Source: an uncultured Bacteroidales bacterium
GTDB taxonomy: Bacteria; Bacteroidota; Bacteroidia; Bacteroidales; Bacteroidaceae
Direction of reading: 5' to 3'
Assembly: GCA_937876995.1 (NCBI GenBank)
Contig: CALEFD010000084.1
Span: 1 to 38,374 of the forward strand
DNA: 38,374 nucleotides
A program made the position numbers and the translations under genes. This document shows, one piece after another, positions 17,532 to 25,739 of the stretch. How positions within the stretch are numbered: position 1 is the stretch's first letter; every line of letters starts with the position of its first letter. The notes below the pieces were generated by a model. It was not told where the DNA came from, ran no database searches, and worked only from the letters and a program-made list of their open reading frames with translations.

Positions 17532-17947
17532 TATTATATAGTTTTATTTTTATATCTCTTATTTATTATGATTATTATATCCTGTTGAAACTGTTGATAT
17601 TTTTTTGAAGTTTTTTTCATAATAAAGTTATAAACTTTTTTAGAATGTATTAAACAAAATATTAACAGTTAAAAGTAATGATTTATAGATTAATAGAAAG
17701 TTATACACATAGTTGTTAATAATGTAAAAGTTAATAAATAAAGGCTGTTGTTAGTGTTTATAAACTGTTAAAAAAATATTATAAGATTTATAGTAATTAA
17801 CAGCTGTTTTTAAAATGTTTTTATAATTGGTTATCGATATTTATTTACCAAAAAAGTTACTCTGTTTTTATTTAAAATTTATCAACCATAAAAAATGGAG
17901 TTATCAACATGTTTTTTTAGATATCAACATACTTATGCACAGCAAAA
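17532..17947. other. oriC: A+T-rich gap with DnaA-box cluster, candidate oriC
   Basis: This 416-base gap is about 84% A+T (two lines counted by hand: 9 and 10 G/C in 60). It holds two exact TTATNCACA DnaA boxes, TTATACACA at 17701-17709 and TTATGCACA at 17933-17941. One near box is TTATCAACA (17901-17909), with related 9-mers at 17879-17887 (TTATCAACC), 17921-17929 (ATATCAACA), 17592-17600 (same on the minus strand) and TTATAAACT at 17628 and 17758. The right-hand sites lie 22, 20 and 12 bases apart, close to helical-turn spacing, and face the same way. No ORF of note is present. A parS site lies 7.8 kb away. An ordinary A+T-rich spacer remains possible, because dnaA is not in view. Confidence 0.55.
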
Positions 17948-17973
17948 ATGTACTTTGTAAGAGATAAAAAGAG

Positions 17974-17981
17974 TACTTTTG
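17974..17981 (+). promoter_or_regulatory. -7 box of the trmH-family gene
   Basis: TACTTTTG, an exact TAnnTTTG box. A TTTG at 17954-17957 is 16 nt upstream, shorter than usual. A transcript starting near 17988 supports the ATG at 18014 as the start of the gene rather than those at 17948 or 17984. Confidence 0.5.
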
Positions 17982-18013
17982 TAATGCATAAGGCTATTAC
18001 AAATTATAATGAT

Positions 18014-18559
18014 ATGAGAAAATTAGAAGTATCGGAATTAAATAGAATAGATAAGGAATCGTTTATAGAGAGTATTAAACTGCCTGTAACAGTAATTCTT
18101 GATAATGTGAGAAGTCTGCATAATGTAGGATCTGTATTTAGAACTTCCGATGCTTTTAGAATAGAAAAGATATATTTGTGTGGTATTACTGCTACTCCGG
18201 AAAATTCATTGACAGAGATTCATAAAACAGCTTTGGGTGCAGAAGAATCTGTAGAATGGGAATATTCAGCCGATACTATCCGCGTGGTGCAAGACTTAAA
18301 AAGTAAAGGTTACACCATTATATCTATAGAACAGGTTGAAGGTAGCATTATGCTTAACAATTTTATAGCCGATACCTCTGCAAAATATGCTCTTATACTT
18401 GGTAACGAAGTTAAGGGTGTACAGCAGCAAGTAGTAGATATTTCCGATATCTCTATAGAGATACCCCAATATGGTACAAAACATTCATTAAATGTTTCTG
18501 TATCGGCAGGAATAGTACTGTGGGAATTTGCCAAACAGTTAAAAGATATAATTGTTTAG
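18014..18559 (+). CDS. TrmH/SpoU-family RNA 2'-O-methyltransferase
   Basis: 181 residues from the ATG at 18014 (MRKLEVSELNRI), which matches where Bacteroidetes homologues begin; a longer frame from 17948 runs through the promoter. It is a SPOUT-fold enzyme that methylates ribose 2'-OH of tRNA or rRNA with S-adenosylmethionine. The three SpoU motifs are visible: motif 1 LDNVRSLHNVGSVFRTSDAF with the key Asn and Arg, motif 2 ALILGNEVKGV, and motif 3 IPQYGTKHSLNVSVSAGIVL, which forms the knot. There is no N-terminal RNA-binding domain. The exact RNA target cannot be told. Its stop codon overlaps the polA stop by 4 bases on the opposite strand. Confidence 0.88.
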   Translation: MRKLEVSELNRIDKESFIESIKLPVTVILDNVRSLHNVGSVFRTSDAFRIEKIYLCGITATPENSLTEIHKTALGAEESVEWEYSADTIRVVQDLKSKGYTIISIEQVEGSIMLNNFIADTSAKYALILGNEVKGVQQQVVDISDISIEIPQYGTKHSLNVSVSAGIVLWEFAKQLKDIIV

Positions 18560-21360
18560 TGTGCTTCTAACCAATTTTTACCCCAACCGTAATCGGCAAC
18601 AAGAGGTATTGACATAGGATAAGCATTTTGCATCTCTTCCAGTACTATGTTTTTTACTATCTCTTCTTCTCCTTTTACTACGTTAAAGTTTAATTCATCG
18701 TGTACTTGCAGTATCATAGTAGATTTAATATTCTCTTTCATAAATCTATTGTAGATACCTATCATTGCTTTTTTAATAATATCTGCAGCACTACCTTGAA
18801 TAGGAGCATTTATGGCATTTCTTTCAGCAAATCCGCGTACAATGGCATTACCCGATGTTATATTTGGCAGATAACGTTTTCTATGTAGTACAGTCTCTAT
18901 ATATTGTTTCTCTTTAGCTTTTTCAATAGACAGATCCATATACTGTTTTATACCGGGATATGTTTTGAAATAGTTATCTATAAGTTCTTTAGCCTGTGCT
19001 CTGTTTACACCCATTCTTTCTGCAAGTCCAAATACTGATATACCGTATATGATTCCAAAATTTGCAGTTTTAGCTTTACTTCTTTCAGACTTTGTAACCT
19101 CTTCAATAGGTTTACCAAATACTTTGGCTGCAGTGGCTGCGTGAATATCGTTACCTTGATTAAAATCTTCAATCATATTGGCATCTCCGCTGAGATGTGC
19201 CATAATTCTAAGTTCTATTTGTGAATAGTCGGCAGAAAAGAAAGTACAACCTTCATCCGGTATAAACGCTTTTCTTACCTCCTTTCCATCTTCATCTCTG
19301 ATAGGGATATTTTGCAGGTTTGGATTGCTTGAGCTTAATCTGCCGGTAGCTGTTACTGTTTGATTAAATGATGTATGAATTTTACCTGTCTGTTTGTTAA
19401 TAAGCAGCGGTAGTGCATCAACGTATGTACCAAGCAGCTTTTTAAGTCCACGATATTGCAGTATTTTATCTATAATAGGATGATTATATCTTAATCCTTC
19501 CAATACCTCTTCTGATGTTACATACTGTCCGGTTTTAGTCTTTTTAGCTTTCTCTACTATCTTAAGTCTGTCAAATAGTACTTCGCCTACCTGTTTGGGC
19601 GATAATATATTAAATTCTACACCTGCCAAAGAGAATATATCCTTTTCTATGGACTTCATTCTGCCGTTAAAAACTTCTGATGTCTCTTTGAGTGATACAG
19701 TATCTATTCTTACACCATTCTTTTCCATATAGGCCAGAACTTTTACCAGCGGCATCTCTATTTCATTGAATAGAGTGTATGTGCCATCTTTTTTAAGTTC
19801 AGCTTCAAGTATATTTTTTAATTGTAGTGTAATATCGGCATCTTCGCAAGCATATTCATATACCTGTTCCGGAAAGAGATTTGCCATATTGCCCTGATGC
19901 TTTCCTTTTTCTCCTATCAGTTCTTCTATATGGATGGTTTTATAATTCAGGTATATTTCGGCCAGATAATCCATACCATGGTGTAATTCAGGTTGCAACA
20001 GATAATGGGCTATCATAGTGTCGAACATTTTTCCCTTAACATCTATTCCCAAATTTGAAAGAACCAAAATATCGTATTTGATGTTCTGTCCAATTTTCAA
20101 AATTGTTTCGTCTTCCAAAACATTTTTTACTATTGACACTATTTCTCTGTTTTTTTCTTCGTCGGCGGTAATTGGAATGTAAAAAGCTTCGTGTTCTTTA
20201 ATGGAAAAGCTTATTCCTACCAAATTTGCAGAAATTGGGTTGATACCCGATGTCTCTGTATCAAAACAGCAAAATTTGGTATCTAAAATTTTTGCACATA
20301 ACTGTTTTACATCTTCTACATTATCAACCAGATAGTAGTTGTGGTAAGTCGATTTTATGTCGCTGAGATTTGAATTTTTGAAAAGATCTGTATCGTTATC
20401 CACAAAAACATCAAACAAATCGCCACTAAAACCATCATTTTTTGGTGTTGTTGGTTTGTTGTCAGTAATAGTTGTAATGTTACTGCTCTCTCTTTCGGCA
20501 AGTCTGTTTATTAGTGTTCTAAATTCAAGTTCAGTGAAAAGTTCCTTAATTCTTTTCAAATCGGGTTTTTTCACTTTCAACTTTTCCATATCAAGTTCTA
20601 TAGGAACATCTCTTCTTATGGTGGCAAGTAGTTTACTGAATTCTATCTTTTCTCTGTTCTCTTCTATCTTGCCTTTTAACGATCCTTTTAATTTATCAGT
20701 GTTTGCAAGTATGTTTTCAATGTTGCCAAATTCAGCTATCAACTTTTGAGCTGTTTTGGGTCCTACTCCCGGACAACCGGGAATGTTATCGGAACTATCG
20801 CCCATCAATCCAAGCAAATCTATTATCTGGCAGGTATCTGTTATTTCATATTTTTCCTTTACCACTTGCGGAGTCATAACCTCATATCCTGTATCTCCGT
20901 ATCGTGGTCTATATACAAACGATGTGTTTGATACCAATTGGCAGTAGTCTTTGTCCGGGGTAAGCATATATGTCTCTATTCCACCCTTTTCATCGGCCTT
21001 TTTAGATAATGTTCCTATAACATCATCGGCTTCGAATCCGGCTACTTCTAAAATAGGAATATTGTATGCTTTGATAATCTCCTTGATGACAGGCACAGAT
21101 TCTTTAATAGTTTCCGGTGTCTCTTCTCTTTGAGCTTTGTACTCTTTATATAGTTCATGACGGAAAGTACCTCCTGCAGGATCGAAAGCCACCCCAAGAT
21201 GGGTAGGTCTCTCTTTTGCTATAATCTCTTCTAATGTATTGACAAATCCCAAAATGGCAGATGTATTCTGTCCTTTGGAATTTATACGCGGATTCTTAAA
21301 GAAAGCGTAGTATGCTCTGTATATAATTGCGTATGCATCGAGTAAAAATAACCTTTCCAT
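18556..21360 (-). CDS. polA: DNA polymerase I
   Basis: 934 residues with all three parts. Residues 1-290 are the 5'-3' exonuclease (LLDAYAIIYRAYYAF, EADDVIGTL, GDSSDNIPGCPGVGPKTA). The 3'-5' proofreading domain follows (about 350-530) with its acidic residues intact: FDTETSG, NIKYD and YACEDAD, so it looks active, unlike in some Gram-positive PolA. The polymerase has motif A DYSQIELRIMAHLSGD, motif B RSKAKTANFGIIYG and motif C QVHDELN. It fills repair gaps and removes Okazaki primers. It is transcribed toward trmH and their stop codons overlap. Proximity to uvrC and mutS groups several repair genes in the window. Confidence 0.98.
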   Translation of the reverse strand: MERLFLLDAYAIIYRAYYAFFKNPRINSKGQNTSAILGFVNTLEEIIAKERPTHLGVAFDPAGGTFRHELYKEYKAQREETPETIKESVPVIKEIIKAYNIPILEVAGFEADDVIGTLSKKADEKGGIETYMLTPDKDYCQLVSNTSFVYRPRYGDTGYEVMTPQVVKEKYEITDTCQIIDLLGLMGDSSDNIPGCPGVGPKTAQKLIAEFGNIENILANTDKLKGSLKGKIEENREKIEFSKLLATIRRDVPIELDMEKLKVKKPDLKRIKELFTELEFRTLINRLAERESSNITTITDNKPTTPKNDGFSGDLFDVFVDNDTDLFKNSNLSDIKSTYHNYYLVDNVEDVKQLCAKILDTKFCCFDTETSGINPISANLVGISFSIKEHEAFYIPITADEEKNREIVSIVKNVLEDETILKIGQNIKYDILVLSNLGIDVKGKMFDTMIAHYLLQPELHHGMDYLAEIYLNYKTIHIEELIGEKGKHQGNMANLFPEQVYEYACEDADITLQLKNILEAELKKDGTYTLFNEIEMPLVKVLAYMEKNGVRIDTVSLKETSEVFNGRMKSIEKDIFSLAGVEFNILSPKQVGEVLFDRLKIVEKAKKTKTGQYVTSEEVLEGLRYNHPIIDKILQYRGLKKLLGTYVDALPLLINKQTGKIHTSFNQTVTATGRLSSSNPNLQNIPIRDEDGKEVRKAFIPDEGCTFFSADYSQIELRIMAHLSGDANMIEDFNQGNDIHAATAAKVFGKPIEEVTKSERSKAKTANFGIIYGISVFGLAERMGVNRAQAKELIDNYFKTYPGIKQYMDLSIEKAKEKQYIETVLHRKRYLPNITSGNAIVRGFAERNAINAPIQGSAADIIKKAMIGIYNRFMKENIKSTMILQVHDELNFNVVKGEEEIVKNIVLEEMQNAYPMSIPLVADYGWGKNWLEAH

Positions 21361-21390
21361 CTTTTCTTTTTTGCGATTACTATTGTGGAG

Positions 21391-21398
21391 TAAAAGTA
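21391..21398 (-). promoter_or_regulatory. Possible -7 box of polA
   Basis: Read on the minus strand this is TACTTTTA, one base off TAnnTTTG, 30 bases before the polA ATG. No -33 element is obvious. Confidence 0.3.
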
Positions 21399-21516
21399 CT
21401 GATTTTTTTTCATTTTACACTCTTGCTACTCTCTAAAGAGTTCTACATATACCCTATTAAGCACTTTGTATAGGTAAAAAAAACGGAAACTGCTTTTTCT
21501 TTCGCTTGTCTTGCAC

Positions 21517-21524
21517 TACCTTTG
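21517..21524 (+). promoter_or_regulatory. -7 box of the polyprenyl synthase gene
   Basis: TACCTTTG matches TAnnTTTG exactly, with a T-rich TTTT at 21494-21497 at 19-nt spacing. The transcript would start near 21531, about 20 bases before the ATG at 21551. Confidence 0.5.
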
Positions 21525-21550
21525 CACTACTGTAATATCGTTCAATAGAG

Positions 21551-22522
21551 ATGACAAATCAGGATTTAATAGTATTACCGGTACAAGATGAGTTCTCTAA
21601 ATTCAGAACTTATTATACATCATTGTTTACCAATAAAGTATCTTCTGTAGATGTATTGTTAAAGTTTCTTGCAGAGAGAAAAGGTAAGATGATGCGTCCG
21701 TTATTGGTATTGCTTACTGCTAAATGTTTTGGAACGGTTCCTGAAAGTGTTTATCATCTTGCTGCCTCTATAGAGTTATTGCATCAGGGCAGTCTGATTC
21801 ACGATGATGTTATAGACGAAAGCGATAAACGTCGTGGTAAGGAATCAGCAAATGCTATTTACGATAATAAACTTGCCGTGCTAATGGGTGATTACGTAGT
21901 TTCTATGGGATTAAAAGAGATTACTGCCACCGGCGATGTTCGTTCTGTTGATACAATATCTTCTCTTATAGGTACTCTTTCTGAAGGCGAAATAATACAG
22001 CTTGATGCGCTAAATCTGTCCAATTTATCGGAAGAATTATACTTTGATATAATTACAAAAAAGACAGCTTATCTGTTTGCTGCTGCAGCTGAAATGTCTG
22101 CTTATTTGTCTGGAGCAAATTTGGATGAGGTGGAAAATATGCGTAGGTTGGGAGAAATTATAGGTCTTTGTTTCCAAATTAAAGATGATATTTTTGATTA
22201 CCATCAATCTACTGAAATAGGTAAACCTTTTGGTAACGATTTACGCGAAGGAAAGTTTACTCTTCCGGCTATTTATGCCCTTACAAACAGCGATAGAGAT
22301 TGGTCTTTATATGTACAGAATGTACGTTCTTTATCTGCAACTCAGGATCAAATAGAAGAGATTACAAATTATACCATAGCAAATGGCGGTATAGAGTATG
22401 CAGAAGCTAAAATGCAGGATTTAAAAAAGCAGGCAATCAGTCTGTTGCCTGCCCATATTTCCAATGATTTGAGACAGGCTTTCATAACCTATCTCGATAT
22501 TATTATCAACAGGAAGAAATAA
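21551..22522 (+). CDS. Trans-polyprenyl diphosphate synthase
   Basis: 323 residues of the IspA/IspB family. It condenses isopentenyl diphosphate units onto an allylic primer in the cytoplasm. The first Asp-rich motif is DDVID (85-89) in LIHDDVIDESDKRRGK; the second is DDIFD in FQIKDDIFDY; GKMMRP (about 45-50) and the GNDLREGKFTLP segment also fit. The full length and lack of bulky residues just before the first motif suggest a long-chain product, likely the octa- to nonaprenyl side chain of menaquinone, which would feed the fumarate reductase encoded at 27.7 kb. Chain length is inference. Its last 17 bases overlap the end of deoC on the other strand. Confidence 0.9.
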   Translation: MTNQDLIVLPVQDEFSKFRTYYTSLFTNKVSSVDVLLKFLAERKGKMMRPLLVLLTAKCFGTVPESVYHLAASIELLHQGSLIHDDVIDESDKRRGKESANAIYDNKLAVLMGDYVVSMGLKEITATGDVRSVDTISSLIGTLSEGEIIQLDALNLSNLSEELYFDIITKKTAYLFAAAAEMSAYLSGANLDEVENMRRLGEIIGLCFQIKDDIFDYHQSTEIGKPFGNDLREGKFTLPAIYALTNSDRDWSLYVQNVRSLSATQDQIEEITNYTIANGGIEYAEAKMQDLKKQAISLLPAHISNDLRQAFITYLDIIINRKK

Positions 22523-23393
22523 GTGATTCCAAAAGGTTGTCAAACAATCTGCTTGCTCCTATTCTGAATAACTTGTTGTTAAGCCACTCTTTTCCAAGTA
22601 CGTTATTTACAATGCTGTAATACAGTAGAGCATCTTGTGTTGTGCTTATACCTCCGGCAGCCTTAATACCTATCTTTTTGCCCGTTTCATCGTAATATTC
22701 TTTAATAGCTTTACACATTACAAAGAACGATTTTGGATCTGCTCCAGTTACCTCTTTACCTGTAGAAGTCTTAATAAAGTCGGCTCCTGAATACATAGCA
22801 AGTATAGATGCTTTCTTTACGTTTTCCAAATTTTGCAATGCTCCACACTCTATAATTACTTTCAGAGTCTTTTCTTTGCAAATCTCTTTCAGTTCTTCTG
22901 TTTCGTTACAGATATATTCGTAGTCTCCATTTAGGAATTTACCTACGTTCTGAACTATGTCTATCTCTTCTGCTCCGTCCAAAAGTGCCAAAGATGCTTC
23001 TGCAATTTTTACCTCAGTGAATGTTTGTGACGATGGAAAACCGCCTGCAACGCAGCAGGTTTTTACCTTATCTGCTTCTAACGATTCACTTACAACCGAT
23101 GCAAAATTTGGATATACGCAGATAGATGCTACAGATGGTATATCGGGATGTTCATCATCCAGATGATTTATTTTTTCCACCATTTGTAATACACTCTCTT
23201 CATTATCTGTAGGTTTAAGTGTGGTTAAATCTATTAGGCTGATAATCTCTGCAATAACGCTTCTGTTTGCAAGTTTTTCAGCATCGTTTTTTGCCATTTC
23301 AACGGCATTTTCTACAGCTTTTTCGTCAATGGAAAGGTCGTATTTTGACAACGCTTCATTGTAACGATCTTGTGAAATTTCAAAATCTTCCAT
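22506..23393 (-). CDS. deoC: Deoxyribose-phosphate aldolase
   Basis: 295 residues; Bacteroidetes DeoC proteins are longer than the 220-260 usual in other groups because of an N-terminal extension, seen here as the first 45 residues. It splits 2-deoxyribose-5-phosphate into acetaldehyde and glyceraldehyde-3-phosphate in nucleoside salvage. The Schiff-base lysine is Lys208 in FIKTSTGK; the proton-relay Asp is in AEEIDIVQNVG (Asp145) and the second Lys in GIKAAGGIS. It follows dtd by 2 bases, so mnmG-uvrC-dtd-deoC look like one transcription unit. No other deo gene is nearby. Confidence 0.94.
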   Translation of the reverse strand: MEDFEISQDRYNEALSKYDLSIDEKAVENAVEMAKNDAEKLANRSVIAEIISLIDLTTLKPTDNEESVLQMVEKINHLDDEHPDIPSVASICVYPNFASVVSESLEADKVKTCCVAGGFPSSQTFTEVKIAEASLALLDGAEEIDIVQNVGKFLNGDYEYICNETEELKEICKEKTLKVIIECGALQNLENVKKASILAMYSGADFIKTSTGKEVTGADPKSFFVMCKAIKEYYDETGKKIGIKAAGGISTTQDALLYYSIVNNVLGKEWLNNKLFRIGASRLFDNLLESLISSC

Positions 23394-23395
23394 AT

Positions 23396-23848
23396 TTATT
23401 CTTTGTTTTTTGTATCCATTATTATTGTTACAGGGCCATTGTTTAATAATGACACTTTCATATCTGCTCCAAATATACCCGTTTCAACAGTTTTTCCCAA
23501 TTCCATCGATAATTTTTCACAAAAATCAATGTACAATGGTTTAGATATCTCAGGTCTTGCTGCTTTAATATAAGAGGGTCTGTTGCCTTTTTTGGTTTGA
23601 GCCATCAGTGTAAATTGGCTGATAGCAAGTATATTGCCATCTATCTCTTTAATAGATTTGTTCATTACTCCGTTTTCGTCGTCAAAGATACGCAGATTTA
23701 CAATTTTTTTGCACAGCCAATCTATATCTTCTGCATTATCTGCCTCTTCAATACCAATCAATAGAAGTATTCCCTCTCCTATCTTGCCGCATATTTTGTT
23801 TTCAACCTCTACCGATGCTTCGGTTACTCTCTGTATAACTGTTCTCAT
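23396..23848 (-). CDS. dtd: D-aminoacyl-tRNA deacylase
   Basis: 150 residues, standard length. It removes D-amino acids (and glycine from tRNA-Ala) from mischarged tRNAs. The two conserved active-site motifs are present: SQFTLMA in the middle (around residues 77-83) and NNGPVTI near the C-terminus (around 135-141), the latter carrying the cross-subunit Gly-cisPro. It acts as a homodimer in the cytoplasm. The start overlaps the end of uvrC by 4 bases, and the stop is 2 bases from deoC. Confidence 0.96.
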   Translation of the reverse strand: MRTVIQRVTEASVEVENKICGKIGEGILLLIGIEEADNAEDIDWLCKKIVNLRIFDDENGVMNKSIKEIDGNILAISQFTLMAQTKKGNRPSYIKAARPEISKPLYIDFCEKLSMELGKTVETGIFGADMKVSLLNNGPVTIIMDTKNKE

Positions 23849-25668
23849 TTTTCAATATTGTTTCTCCACTCTATAATTATAGCTGTTTTGCTCTTTCCTA
23901 TAACTTCTGTAAGTTCTGTTTCTGTTGCCTCTTTAATACGTTTTATACTCTTGAATTTCTTAAGCAAAAGTTCACTTGTTTTATCTCCAATTCCCTTAAT
24001 ATCAGCAAATTCCGATGATAATTGTCTCTTACTGCGTTTCTTTTTGTGGAAACTGATTGCTACTCTGTGAACCTCTTCTTGCATCTGTTCAAGCAGGCGG
24101 AAAAGTTCCGAATCGGCTTTTACGCCTACTTCCATCTGTGGAAAGCCAAACAGTAGTGCAGATGTTTTATGATGATTGTTCTTTACTAATCCTGCTATAT
24201 TTATGTTAATGTGCAGATTATCAATTACTTCCTTTGCGATTGACATCTGTCCCTTACCACCATCTACTATTACTAAATCCGGTAATTTACTACCCTCTTC
24301 TATCATCCTGGAATATCGTCTGTACATAACTTCGTACATAGATGCATAGTCGTCTCCCCCACTCTCTTCTTTAAGATTGTATAGTCTGTACTCCTTTTTT
24401 ACAGGTTTACCGTTTTTATATACAACGCATGCTGCTACGGCATCGCTTCCAGATATGTGTGAATTATCAAAACACTCTATATGCAGTGGTAGTTTATCTA
24501 TTTTGAGCAGGTTTTGCAACTCTTTAAGTATTCTGGTCTGTTTCTGTTCCGGATTCAGTTTATCAGATCTCTTCAGTCTGTCTGCTCTATACTGTTTTAC
24601 ATTTAGAATAGATAGATCTAATAGTTTCTTTTTCTCCCCTTTTTGCGGAACAACCCACTCTACCCCATCTATCTCTACAGATGGTTTAAATGGCACAATA
24701 ACCTCTTTTGCTCTGCTTTTATACCTTGTTCGCATCTCTGCAAAGCCTGTTAGCAGCATATCTTCTATGGTTTCATCAAGTTTTCTTTTGTATTCAAAGG
24801 TAAAAGCCTGATTTATGCAACCATTAGACAAGTGCATATAGTTTACAAAAACAACTTCTTCGTCTTCTTCTACAGAATATACATCTATATTATCTAAATT
24901 TCCGCTTACTACCTGACTTCTCTCTGTAAATGCAGTTAGAGTAAGATATTTCTCTTTTAGAACTTGTGCTTTTTCAAAATTTAGCAGAGCTGACTCCTTT
25001 TTCATCTCCTCTACTATATTTTTGCTTAGTTCTATGGTTCTACCCTTAAGAATTTCTCTAATTTCAGATATCTCTTTTCCATACTCTTCTTTACTTTGTA
25101 GCCCTATACAAGGCGCTTTACACCTTTTTATATGATATTCCAAACACTCTTTGTAATTTCCTTTTTGAATATCGTTTTCGTTTATAGAAAGTTTGCAGGT
25201 TCTTATGTTGTAAACTTCTGAAATAAGGTTCAAAAGTGCGTTCAGAGTACCTACGTGGCTATATGGACCATAATATGAGCTTCCGTTTCTTACTATATTT
25301 CTGGTTTTGAAAACTCTGGGAAATGGTTCGTTTGTTATACAGATAGATGGATATGTTTTGTCGTCTTTTAGTAAAATGTTATACTTTGGCTTGTATTTCT
25401 TTATAAGATTATTTTCAAGCAACAGTGCATCCCATTCGTTATTTACTACAATGTATTTAATGTCGGCTATCTGTTTTACCAGTAATTTTGTTTTGTTGGT
25501 TTGCTGTTCTTTTAAAAAATATGAAGAGACTCTTCTTTTCAGGTTCTTTGCTTTTCCCACATAGATAACCTGACCGGAACTGTTTAAATATTGGTAACAG
25601 CCGGGTTTTTCAGGAAGACTCTGAACAATAGGTTTTAATATTTCTTCGTAATATACGTTCTCTTTCAT
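23845..25668 (-). CDS. uvrC: UvrABC excinuclease subunit C
   Basis: 607 residues, full length. It makes both incisions around bulky DNA lesions in nucleotide excision repair. Domains in order: GIY-YIG nuclease (about 15-100; here GCYQY...VIYVGKAKNLKRRVSSYF), Cys-containing region (CLEYHIKRCKAPC), UVR helix pair for UvrB contact (about 200-235, EKAQVLKEKY), RNase H-like nuclease (CFDNSHISGSD, VIVDGGKGQ) and C-terminal helix-hairpin-helix pair (IKGIGDKTSELLLKKF). In many other Bacteroidales I recall an apt gene next to uvrC; here only 71 bases with a parS site separate it from mnmG. Confidence 0.97.
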   Translation of the reverse strand: MKENVYYEEILKPIVQSLPEKPGCYQYLNSSGQVIYVGKAKNLKRRVSSYFLKEQQTNKTKLLVKQIADIKYIVVNNEWDALLLENNLIKKYKPKYNILLKDDKTYPSICITNEPFPRVFKTRNIVRNGSSYYGPYSHVGTLNALLNLISEVYNIRTCKLSINENDIQKGNYKECLEYHIKRCKAPCIGLQSKEEYGKEISEIREILKGRTIELSKNIVEEMKKESALLNFEKAQVLKEKYLTLTAFTERSQVVSGNLDNIDVYSVEEDEEVVFVNYMHLSNGCINQAFTFEYKRKLDETIEDMLLTGFAEMRTRYKSRAKEVIVPFKPSVEIDGVEWVVPQKGEKKKLLDLSILNVKQYRADRLKRSDKLNPEQKQTRILKELQNLLKIDKLPLHIECFDNSHISGSDAVAACVVYKNGKPVKKEYRLYNLKEESGGDDYASMYEVMYRRYSRMIEEGSKLPDLVIVDGGKGQMSIAKEVIDNLHININIAGLVKNNHHKTSALLFGFPQMEVGVKADSELFRLLEQMQEEVHRVAISFHKKKRSKRQLSSEFADIKGIGDKTSELLLKKFKSIKRIKEATETELTEVIGKSKTAIIIEWRNNIEK

Positions 25669-25716
25669 GTTCCGTCTTGTTCAAGCCAATCTCTATGATG
25701 TGGACTTTTTATTAAA

Positions 25717-25732
25717 TGTTCCACGTGGAACA
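25717..25732. promoter_or_regulatory. parS: parS centromere site (ParB binding)
   Basis: TGTTCCACGTGGAACA is a perfect 16-bp palindrome that matches the conserved bacterial parS consensus TGTTNCACGTGNAACA at every position. It lies in the 71-base gap between mnmG and uvrC. ParB loads at parS and, with ParA and SMC, organises and separates the origin region; such sites are nearly always close to oriC. parA and parB are not in this window. A chance exact match in DNA this A+T-rich is very unlikely. Confidence 0.88.
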
Positions 25733-25739
25733 ATTTGTT

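Noticed and set aside
17948..18013. Longer start for the trmH-family gene
   Set aside because: The extension contains an exact -7 box, so it is probably not transcribed in full, and homologues begin near MRKLE.
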